Origin: Robiginitomaculum sp.
GTDB taxonomy: Bacteria; Pseudomonadota; Alphaproteobacteria; Caulobacterales; Maricaulaceae
NCBI GenBank assembly: GCA_021647805.1
Contig: JAKITZ010000067.1
Coordinates: 1-10,742, forward strand
DNA length: 10,742 nucleotides
Reading direction: 5' to 3'
The notes under the pieces were generated by a model. The model was not told the DNA's origin. It did no database searches and worked only from the letters and a program-made list of their open reading frames with translations. Below are positions 1 through 6,111 of this stretch, piece by piece. Position numbers and translations under genes: made by a program. The stretch's first letter is position 1; each line of letters starts with the position of its first letter.

Positions 1-3000
1 CCAGCAGCTCTGACATCCGCGCCCGGCGTTATGATGCCAATGGCGTGACGCAAGGGCCAGAGTTTCTGGTCAATAGCATCACTACAGGCGGGCAGAGTTT
101 TCCCAGAATTGCCGGGCTTAGCAATGGTGATTTTGTCATTACCTGGACGGATAATAGTCGAACCGGAGCTGATACCGATAGTTTTGCCATCCGCGCCCGG
201 CAGTATAATGCCAATGGTGTAGAGCAAGGGCCCGAGTTCTTGGTCAATAGCACGACGGCAAACGCTCAGGATGAACCGGACATTGCAAGCTTTAGCAACG
301 GTAGTTTTGTCATTACCTGGCGGGATCTTAGTCGAACCGGGGGCGATCTCAATAGCTTTGCCATCCGTGCCGATATTTTTCAAAATGCCAATGACGCCGC
401 ACCAGGGGGCGAATTTCTGGTCAATACTACTACGGCAGGTAGTCAGCAAGAACCCGATATTGCCGAGCTTAGCAATGGTGATTTTGTCATTACCTGGGGA
501 GGTTCATCTAGTCTTAGTGCTCAGAGGTATAATGCCAATGGTGTGGCGCAAGGAATCGAATTTCTGGTCAGTACGAATGCGATAAGCGTTCTAGGTTTTC
601 CGATTAGACCGAGTATTGCCAAGCTTAGCAATGGTGGTTTTGTCATTACCTGGAGTGATAATAGCGTTATCAATAGCGACGTCCACGCCCAGCGTTATGA
701 TGCCAATGGCGTGGCGCAAGGGGCCGAGTTTATGGTCAATAGCACCACTACAGGCGGGCGAAGAGTCCCCAGCATTACCGGGCTTGGAAATGGCGGTTTC
801 GTCATTAGCTGGGAGGGTAATTCCAGTGACATCCGTGCCCAGCGTTATGATGCCAATGGCCTGGCTCAAGGGGCCGAATTTCTGGTCAATACCACTACGA
901 CAAGCCCTCAGGTGAGACCGAATATTGCGGGTCTTGGCAATGGTGGTTTTGTCATTACCTGGGTAGATAATAATAGTCAAACCGGGAATGATACCAGCAA
1001 CTCTGCCATCCGCGCCCAACGATATGATGCCAATGGCGTGGCGCAGGGAGGCGAATTTCTGGTCAACACCACTACGGCAAGAGCTCAGGATGAGCCCAGC
1101 ATTGCCAGCCTTAGTAATGGTGACTTTGTCATTACCTGGACGGATAATAGTGATACCAGTGACGCCGTCCGCGCCCAGAGGTATAACACCAATGGCGTGG
1201 CGCAAGGGGGCGAGCTTCTGGTCAATACGACTGTGCCAAACAATCAGGACGAGCCCAGCATTGCCGGGCTTGGTAATGGTGGTTTTGTTATTACTTGGCA
1301 GGATAATAGTCAAACCGGGAATGATATCAGTAGCTCTGCCATCCGTGCCCAGCGTTATGACGCCAATGGCGTGACGCAAGGGGGTGAGTTTCTGGTCAAT
1401 ACCACCATAACAAACGGACAGTACCTGCCCAGCATTGCCGGGCTTAGCAATGGTAGCTTTGTCATTACCTGGATGGATTTGAGTGCAACCGGGGGTGATA
1501 CCAGTGGCTCGGCCATCCGTGCTCGGCAGTATAATGCCAATGACGTCGCATCAGGGGGCGAGTTTTTGGTCAATACCATTACGACAAACGATCAGCTTGA
1601 TCCCAGCATTACTAAACTTAGCAATGATGATTTTGTCATTGTCTGGGCTGATAATAGTCAAATGGGTGGTGATGCCAGTAACCAAGGCATCCGCGCCCAG
1701 CGTTATAATGCCAATAGCATGACGCAAGGAAATGAATTTTTGGTCAATACCGCGACAACAGGTAGTCAGCAAGCTCCTAGCATTGCTGGACTTGAAAATG
1801 GTGGTTTTGTCATCACTTGGACGGATAACAGTGAAAGCATGGGCGACACTGATAATTCTGCCGTCCGCGCCCAGCGCTATGCTGCCAATGGCATCGCGCA
1901 AGACCCTGAGTTTCTGGTCAATACCACTACGGCGAGCGATCAGTTTAACCCCAGTATTGCCGGGCTTGTTGGTGGTGGCTTTGTCATTACTTGGCAAGAT
2001 TTCAGTCAACTCACGGACGATACCAGTGGCCTTGCCGTCCGCGCCCAACGGTATGATGCCAATGGCGTGGCACAAGGGGACGAGTTTTTGGTCAATACCA
2101 CGACTCCAAATGCTCAGCTTGATCCCAGCATTGCCGGACTTGGCAATGGTGATTTCGTCATTACCTGGCAGGATTTTCACCAAAATGGCGGCGATGTCAG
2201 TGGCTCTGCCATTCGTGCCGATAGTTTTTCAATACTAACGCCGGAGATAGCCATTGCTGGCAATGGGGTTTCAATCGCCGATGGCGATGTCACGCCGGCA
2301 GTTGCTGATGATACGGACTTTGGTGCTGTTGCTTTGTCTGAATCACCCAATGTCAGTATATTTACCATTACCAATTTCGGTGATGAGGCATTGAACCTGA
2401 CCGGCACCCCACGGGTTAGCATTACCGGTGCCAATGCCGCTGATTTTATACTATTAATTGATCTGGACATACCCTTTATCTTCCCGGGCGGCACCAACAC
2501 TTTCGCCATCGCTTTTGTTCCCCGGGCGTCTGGTGTACGAACAGCCAGTGTCAGCATTGCCAATAATGACGCCGACGAAAACCCGTATAACTTTAACATT
2601 AGCGGCGTTGGCGAGGTGATCGCACCAGTATTGTTCTCGTCCGTGCTGCCTTCGGCTCGTTCCGGGTTTATTGGTGGGCCAGCCATCACGGTGTTTGCTT
2701 CGGTGATCAATGCCACGGCGGGTACGGCGCGTAATTGCCGGGTTGTCATTCCCGGTGCGGCACCAGTGACATTAAGTTATCAACCAACCGATGCCACCAA
2801 TGCTCCGGTTGGCGCTCCAGAACAGCTGTTTGACATCCCTGGCAATGAAATCCGTTCCTTTGTACTGGCCTTTACCCCAACCGCTGTCAGCACCGGTGAA
2901 GATGTCTTCCCGGACTTTATGTGCGACAATGCCAATGTTGGCGCCATCCCCGGTGTCAACACGGTATTTCTCTCGGTGGACACAGTGGCGGGCCCGGATA

Positions 3001-3737
3001 TTCTGTCAATTAATGCCACGCCCTCTGGCGATGGTATTATTTCGATACCTTCGGGCGGGGCGAGCTTCATGACCGTTTCTGTGATTAATATTGGTGCCGG
3101 CGATACTGAGGTCTCAGACGATGCCACCATTACCACATCCGTAGATACCGGTGCAGCTGCCCTGCCGTTATTGCTACAGATCTGCGAGACGAATTCTGTT
3201 TCCGTCTGTGTCACACCGCTGGCCACCAGCATCACCGACACCATTGGCTCGGTTCCCAGCTTCTTTGCCGTGTTTGTCACGGATCAATCGACCGGCGGTA
3301 TCGCGCTTGACCCGGCCAATGCCCGGGTGTTTTTACGCTTTACAGACGCCGCCGGCACAGTTCGTTCCGTCACCAGCGCCGCAGTTACGGTCGCTGCCCC
3401 GGCTGATGCCCCGATTGCCGTTGCTGGCGAGTTACCTTTGGGCCGTTGGGCAGTTACCGTTCGCACTGTCACCAGCCCGTTTCAACATCAAACTCCAGGG
3501 GTGTTGTACGTTACCGCTGATGGCGTGGCCGAACTAAACTATGGCGAAACAGTCCTGCCATTCACCCTTGCCCCTACCACCGATCCTGGAAACTTTCTAA
3601 CCCAGACGGAAACCGCCATAATAGTCGGCGTTTTCGAGCCAAAACGCTCCATCGCTCTGGTCGCCACTAACCCACAAACCCACCTGGAAATATGGGGCGT
3701 GCAAGACACCCGCATCGAAGACGTGGAGGTGCAGTAA
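1..3737 (+). CDS. Large repetitive surface/secreted protein with choice-of-anchor D module, 5'-truncated by window
   Basis: The frame is open from the left edge, and the first codons (SSSDIRARRYDANGV) already belong to a repeat unit, so the true start is upstream. The first in-window GTG, at 45, is not the start. Thirteen full units follow, built on E-F-L-V-N-T-T-T, P-S-I-A-G-L-x-N-G-G-F-V-I-T-W, a variable D/N/S-rich loop, then A-I-R-A-Q-R-Y-D-A-N-G-V-A-Q-G. Units of this style are known from large exported bacterial proteins and probably form beta blades or sandwiches. About 2241-2615 encodes a choice-of-anchor D / ASPM-SPD-2-Hydin-like domain (starts PEIAIAGNGVSIADGD, ends NISGVGE). The rest is Ser/Thr/Ala/Val-rich, looks beta-rich and contains a few cysteines. 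I see no LPxTG, PEP-CTERM, hydrophobic anchor or RTX nonapeptides at the C-terminus. The role may be adhesion or a surface layer, which is inferred only. The stop is TAA at 3735-3737. Confidence 0.85.
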   Translation, partial: SSSDIRARRYDANGVTQGPEFLVNSITTGGQSFPRIAGLSNGDFVITWTDNSRTGADTDSFAIRARQYNANGVEQGPEFLVNSTTANAQDEPDIASFSNGSFVITWRDLSRTGGDLNSFAIRADIFQNANDAAPGGEFLVNTTTAGSQQEPDIAELSNGDFVITWGGSSSLSAQRYNANGVAQGIEFLVSTNAISVLGFPIRPSIAKLSNGGFVITWSDNSVINSDVHAQRYDANGVAQGAEFMVNSTTTGGRRVPSITGLGNGGFVISWEGNSSDIRAQRYDANGLAQGAEFLVNTTTTSPQVRPNIAGLGNGGFVITWVDNNSQTGNDTSNSAIRAQRYDANGVAQGGEFLVNTTTARAQDEPSIASLSNGDFVITWTDNSDTSDAVRAQRYNTNGVAQGGELLVNTTVPNNQDEPSIAGLGNGGFVITWQDNSQTGNDISSSAIRAQRYDANGVTQGGEFLVNTTITNGQYLPSIAGLSNGSFVITWMDLSATGGDTSGSAIRARQYNANDVASGGEFLVNTITTNDQLDPSITKLSNDDFVIVWADNSQMGGDASNQGIRAQRYNANSMTQGNEFLVNTATTGSQQAPSIAGLENGGFVITWTDNSESMGDTDNSAVRAQRYAANGIAQDPEFLVNTTTASDQFNPSIAGLVGGGFVITWQDFSQLTDDTSGLAVRAQRYDANGVAQGDEFLVNTTTPNAQLDPSIAGLGNGDFVITWQDFHQNGGDVSGSAIRADSFSILTPEIAIAGNGVSIADGDVTPAVADDTDFGAVALSESPNVSIFTITNFGDEALNLTGTPRVSITGANAADFILLIDLDIPFIFPGGTNTFAIAFVPRASGVRTASVSIANNDADENPYNFNISGVGEVIAPVLFSSVLPSARSGFIGGPAITVFASVINATAGTARNCRVVIPGAAPVTLSYQPTDATNAPVGAPEQLFDIPGNEIRSFVLAFTPTAVSTGEDVFPDFMCDNANVGAIPGVNTVFLSVDTVAGPDILSINATPSGDGIISIPSGGASFMTVSVINIGAGDTEVSDDATITTSVDTGAAALPLLLQICETNSVSVCVTPLATSITDTIGSVPSFFAVFVTDQSTGGIALDPANARVFLRFTDAAGTVRSVTSAAVTVAAPADAPIAVAGELPLGRWAVTVRTVTSPFQHQTPGVLYVTADGVAELNYGETVLPFTLAPTTDPGNFLTQTETAIIVGVFEPKRSIALVATNPQTHLEIWGVQDTRIEDVEVQ
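3..2231 (+). repeat. Tandem coding repeat array, 13 complete units plus 1 partial, modal period 174 bp
   Basis: Each unit is anchored on the Glu codon of the E-F/L/M-L/V-V-N motif. These codons fall at 60, 234, 411, 558, 726, 876, 1053, 1212, 1386, 1560, 1734, 1908 and 2082. Spacings are 174, 177, 147, 168, 150, 177, 159, and then 174 five times. All are multiples of three. The partial unit at 3-59 precedes the first full one. DNA identity between units is highest in the segments coding F-V-I-T-W and A-Q-R-Y-D-A-N-G. Length differences come mostly from the acidic loop between these two segments, which is cut short in units 3, 4, 5 and 7. Confidence 0.9.
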
Positions 3738-3904
3738 GTCAGGGGGCATGGGTTTCCCGGCTTTAGTCGGCGACCTCGGTGATGATGGCGGTAAACAAGC
3801 TGGGGTTCACACTGACGCCGGTAGCCATTAAGTAAATTAAGCCGTCGCCAGGTGTTTTGCCTGTCATAGAAGCGGCCAGTAACAGCCATAGGCTTGCCCT
3901 GGCT
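3738..3904. other. Intergenic gap between the repeat-protein gene and oxyR
   Basis: The two flanking genes converge on these 167 bp. I see no convincing terminator: the short GC inverted repeats, such as CCGGCTTTAGTCGG at about 3758-3771, lack a T-run. A minus-strand open frame at 3867-3763 could encode a 34-residue peptide beginning MTGKTPGDGLIYLMA and ending TAIITEVAD. Its composition is protein-like, but I see no ribosome-binding site or family. It may be the tail of a decayed gene. Confidence 0.3.
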
Positions 3905-4807
3905 CTAAGCGGTCATCGAATTTGCCAATAAAGAACCAAGTTCAGTAAAATCCTCAGACCGTGGAGATGTTTTGCGCCAAGCAAGGGCGATTGTACGAGC
4001 CTGAACAGAATTATTTACAGGGATTGTTGTCAAATCGGCATGGCGGGCAATACCGGACTTAACAGCCATTTGCGGCAACAAGGTAACGCCTATCCCACCG
4101 GCGACCATTTGCACTATAGTGTGCAAGCTCGTGCCATCAAAACTTCTTGCCTGCTCATGACCAATCGAAGAACACACAGCCAGAGCATGATCACGCAAAC
4201 AATGGCCATGATTTAATAATAGCATTTCCTCATCGGCAAAATCCGAAAGTTGAACAGATTTTCTCTTGGCTAGTTTATGATTTGAAGGAATGGTCAAATA
4301 AAACTCATCTTCAAACAAATCCATACTTTGCAAGCCAACAGTAGGATAAGGTAAAGCATAAACGATAGCGTCAAGATCACCTTTTTGTAGACCGCCAACA
4401 ATATTTGCACTTTCGTCTTCGATCAACACCAACTCTAGTGAAGGGAATTTATTACGGATAACTGGTAACGCAACTGGTAACAAAAACGGTGCAATAGTCG
4501 GAATTATCCCAAGATGCATTTTCCCGCAAAGTAATTCTCGCCCTACCGACGCGGCCTCTAACATTTCAGTTGTTTGTAAAATTATCACCCGTGAACGCTC
4601 GACAACATCACGACCAGCAGACGTCAATCGAACAGACCTTTTAGTGCGTTCGGCTATTTGCAAGTTTAGCGCTATCTCCAGATCACGAATTCCAGCGCTA
4701 AGGGTTGATTGAGTAACAAAGCATTTCTTTGCCGCCTCACCAAAGTGCAACGTGTCTGCCAATGCTAAGAAATACTGCATTTGTTTTATTGTTGGTAATT
4801 GCCGCAT
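3905..4807 (-). CDS. oxyR: OxyR, peroxide-sensing LysR-family transcription regulator
   Basis: This 300-residue protein has the LysR plan: an N-terminal winged helix-turn-helix (about residues 5-62, with HFGEAAKKCFVTQSTLSAGI matching the LTTR helix-turn-helix) and a C-terminal sensor domain. The identification as OxyR rests on GHCLRDHALAVC, with Cys203 and Cys212. In E. coli OxyR, Cys199 and Cys208 have the same 9-residue spacing and a near-identical GHCLRD context, and they form the disulfide on H2O2 exposure. The segments GLxxG-like IPTIAPFLLP and GIGVTLLP also match OxyR. The family activates dps, ahpC and katG type genes, and here the gene is divergent from dps and a peroxiredoxin. The start ATG at 4807 gives a full-length DNA-binding domain. 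No convincing terminator follows it. Confidence 0.93.
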   Translation of the reverse strand: MRQLPTIKQMQYFLALADTLHFGEAAKKCFVTQSTLSAGIRDLEIALNLQIAERTKRSVRLTSAGRDVVERSRVIILQTTEMLEAASVGRELLCGKMHLGIIPTIAPFLLPVALPVIRNKFPSLELVLIEDESANIVGGLQKGDLDAIVYALPYPTVGLQSMDLFEDEFYLTIPSNHKLAKRKSVQLSDFADEEMLLLNHGHCLRDHALAVCSSIGHEQARSFDGTSLHTIVQMVAGGIGVTLLPQMAVKSGIARHADLTTIPVNNSVQARTIALAWRKTSPRSEDFTELGSLLANSMTA

Positions 4808-4833
4808 AATCGTTTTTTCCGAATAGTTTATTC

Positions 4834-4864
4834 GTTATATATCGTTTTACACTGCTAATAACAA
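4834..4864 (-). promoter_or_regulatory. Candidate sigma-70 promoter of oxyR
   Basis: Read on the minus strand, TTGTTA (4864-4859) is followed after 17 bp by TATATA (4841-4836), with an overlapping TATAAC (4839-4834). The elements match the consensus at 4/6 and 4/6 (5/6 for TATAAC, but with 19-bp spacing). The start codon lies about 27-29 bp downstream of the -10, which is a normal distance. AT-richness makes chance matches likely. Confidence 0.35.
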
Positions 4865-4865
4865 G

Positions 4866-4894
4866 GTGTGATAATATACCAAATAATATTACAC
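4866..4894. promoter_or_regulatory. Near-palindrome, candidate LysR-type (OxyR) operator
   Basis: The 29-bp segment begins GTGT and ends ACAC and is imperfectly symmetric, with about 10 of 14 positions pairing. It also contains a direct repeat ATAATAT (4871-4877 and 4883-4889) with 12-bp phasing. It sits just upstream of the candidate oxyR -35 element, where an autoregulatory LysR-family site is expected. It does not match the E. coli OxyR consensus (ATAG/CTAT blocks) closely. Confidence 0.3.
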
Positions 4895-4895
4895 T

Positions 4896-4940
4896 CCATC
4901 GACCCAAAAAGTGGGAACCGGTTTTTGGATAAGTTGATGG
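4896..4940. repeat. Intergenic palindromic element, possibly a dispersed alphaproteobacterial repeat
   Basis: Nested inverted repeats are visible: outer CCATC (4896-4900) with GATGG (4936-4940), and inner CCAAAAA (4904-4910) with TTTTTGG (4922-4928). The centre contains GGGAACCGG. The minus-strand reading, AAAACCGGTTCCCACTTTTTGGG in two pieces (AAAACCGGTT and CCCACTTTTTGGG), resembles a sequence I recall scattered between genes in Rhizobiales and relatives. That recollection is not a database result. The element is GC-richer than the AT-rich DNA on both sides. Confidence 0.4.
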
Positions 4941-4953
4941 ATCCAGAAAATAA

Positions 4954-4996
4954 AATATACTAAAAATACAGTTTAATTCAATGTTTTTAGTATATT
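4954..4996. promoter_or_regulatory. 13-bp-arm inverted repeat upstream of dps, candidate operator
   Basis: The arms AATATACTAAAAA (4954-4966) and TTTTTAGTATATT (4984-4996) are perfect reverse complements separated by 17 bp. The right arm contains TATATT (4991-4996) and the left arm TATACT (4956-4961), and both could serve as -10 elements. TTGATG at 4934-4939 lies 16 bp before TATACT. The dyad ends 21 bp before the dps ATG. It could be a repressor operator covering the promoter, a 43-bp tetramer site of OxyR size, or an mRNA stem-loop in the leader. Confidence 0.5.
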
Positions 4997-5017
4997 AGCC
5001 ACATTAATGAGGTAATT

Positions 5018-5482
5018 ATGAAAAACGGATTGACTACTAAAGATAGAAAAGCAATTGCCAACAAAATCTCACTGTTACTGGCAGACACATACACTTTGTA
5101 CTTGAAAACTCATAACTTTCACTGGAACGTAACCGGGCCAATGTTCAACACCCTGCACCAAATGTTTGAGGAACAATACACCGAGTTGGCATTAGCTGTT
5201 GATGAGATTGCCGAGCGCATTAGAGCATTAGGCGAACCGGCACCTGGGTCATACGCTCAGTTTTCAGCATTATCTTCCATTGAGGAAGCCGACGGCGTTC
5301 CAACCGCCCGGCAAATGATTAAACAACTGGCAGATGACCAAGATACTGTGGTTCGTATTGCCAGAGAAACTGTTGAAATAACATCTGCTGCCGGCGATGA
5401 AGTCAGTACGGATTTGCTAATCCAAAGAATGCAAGTGCATGAAAAAACCGCATGGATGTTACGTGCCATGTTGACAAGTTGA
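5018..5482 (+). CDS. dps: Dps-family ferritin-like DNA-protection protein
   Basis: At 154 residues this is the usual Dps size. Dps dodecamers oxidise Fe(II) with H2O2 and store it as a mineral, limiting Fenton chemistry. The inter-subunit ferroxidase ligands are all visible: His32 and His35 in THNFHWNVTG, His47 in NTLHQMFEEQ, and Asp62 and Glu66 in VDEIAERI. The segment matches the Dps signature in both spacing and context. The N-terminus (MKNGLTTKDRKAIANK) is short and basic, which could help DNA binding. TGAGGT at 5008-5013 is a good ribosome-binding site 4 bp before ATG 5018. Dps is divergent from oxyR and only 44 bp upstream of a peroxiredoxin, with no terminator between them, so OxyR control of a dps-prx operon is the natural inference. 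Confidence 0.93.
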   Translation: MKNGLTTKDRKAIANKISLLLADTYTLYLKTHNFHWNVTGPMFNTLHQMFEEQYTELALAVDEIAERIRALGEPAPGSYAQFSALSSIEEADGVPTARQMIKQLADDQDTVVRIARETVEITSAAGDEVSTDLLIQRMQVHEKTAWMLRAMLTS

Positions 5483-5526
5483 TAAAATTCATTTCCACCA
5501 AGCCCACAATCAATTCGGAGAAAACC

Positions 5527-6054
5527 ATGATTAACAATCAAGTACCTAATGTAACTTTCAAAACCAGAGTTCGTAATGACGCTATTGAGGGCGACAATCC
5601 TTTTGAGTGGAAAGAGCTAACTAGTGACGAAATTTTCAAAGACAAGAATGTAGTGTTGTTCGCCCTACCCGGCGCTTTCACACCTACATGCTCTAGCACC
5701 CACGTGCCAGGCTATGAGGCTGCCTTTGATAAACTTAAAGCTCAAGGCGTTGATACTGTTATCTGCCTTTCTGTGAACGATGCGTTTTGCATGTACCAAT
5801 GGGGCAAAAGCCTAGGCGTGGAAAAAGTATTCATGCTTCCTGATGGCAGCGGTGAGTTCACTAGAAAAATGGGCATGCTAGTAGACAAGTCCAATGTCGG
5901 CTTTGGCGCTCGTAGCTGGCGTTATTCCATGTATGTGGAAAATGGTCAGATCAAAAAACTATTTGCGGAAGATGGTTTTTCTGACAACTGCCAAAGCGAC
6001 CCGTTTGAAGTTTCAGATGCTAATACAATGCTAGACTATCTGAAAAACAGATAA
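5527..6054 (+). CDS. Peroxiredoxin, Prx5-like (AhpC/TSA redoxin superfamily)
   Basis: The 175-residue product starts at ATG 5527 (MINNQVPNV), because GGAGA at 5517-5521 lies 5 bp upstream. The open frame continues back into dps to 5452, but that part is not family-like. The peroxidatic site is PGAFTPTCSSTHVPGYE, with Pro48, Thr52 and Cys55 forming the Px3TxxC motif. Arg132 in RSWRYSM is the likely third catalytic residue. Other landmarks of the bacterial Prx5-like branch are LSVNDAF and the C-terminal FSDNC..DPFEVSDA. Cys80, Cys88 and Cys155 are also present, and Cys155 in FSDNCQSD could act as a resolving residue, which I cannot settle. There is no glutaredoxin domain, unlike the Haemophilus Prx5-Grx fusion. 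It reduces H2O2 or organic hydroperoxides using thiol donors (family knowledge). Its position downstream of dps fits an OxyR-controlled peroxide response. Confidence 0.92.
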   Translation: MINNQVPNVTFKTRVRNDAIEGDNPFEWKELTSDEIFKDKNVVLFALPGAFTPTCSSTHVPGYEAAFDKLKAQGVDTVICLSVNDAFCMYQWGKSLGVEKVFMLPDGSGEFTRKMGMLVDKSNVGFGARSWRYSMYVENGQIKKLFAEDGFSDNCQSDPFEVSDANTMLDYLKNR

Positions 6055-6075
6055 TCAAATTTAGACCAAAACAAC

Positions 6076-6109
6076 AAAGGCTTGCGGCTTAAATAGTTCG
6101 CAAGCCTTT
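6076..6109. terminator. Bidirectional intrinsic terminator between prx and the lipoprotein gene
   Basis: AAAGGCTTGCG (6076-6086) pairs perfectly with CGCAAGCCTTT (6099-6109) around a 12-nt loop. The + strand continues with TATTTATT after the TTT of the stem. The minus strand is followed by the T-rich TTTGTTGTTTT. The two flanking genes converge here, with stops at 6054 (+) and 6112 (-), so the hairpin can serve both. Confidence 0.85.
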
Positions 6110-6111
6110 AT

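Noticed and set aside
45..47. GTG as start codon of the large repetitive protein
   Set aside because: The frame is open back to the window edge and the upstream residues already belong to a repeat unit, so the gene starts outside the window.
591..2183. Long minus-strand and alternative-frame open frames across the repeat array
   Set aside because: They are periodic shadows of the coding repeat and show no independent protein family or ribosome-binding site.
3..2231. CRISPR-like array
   Set aside because: Units are about 150-177 bp, all multiples of three, and diverge as protein repeats do. There are no short identical repeats with unique spacers.
5452..5526. Upstream extension of the peroxiredoxin to 5452
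   Set aside because: The extra 25 residues overlap the end of dps and are not family-like. A good ribosome-binding site precedes ATG 5527.
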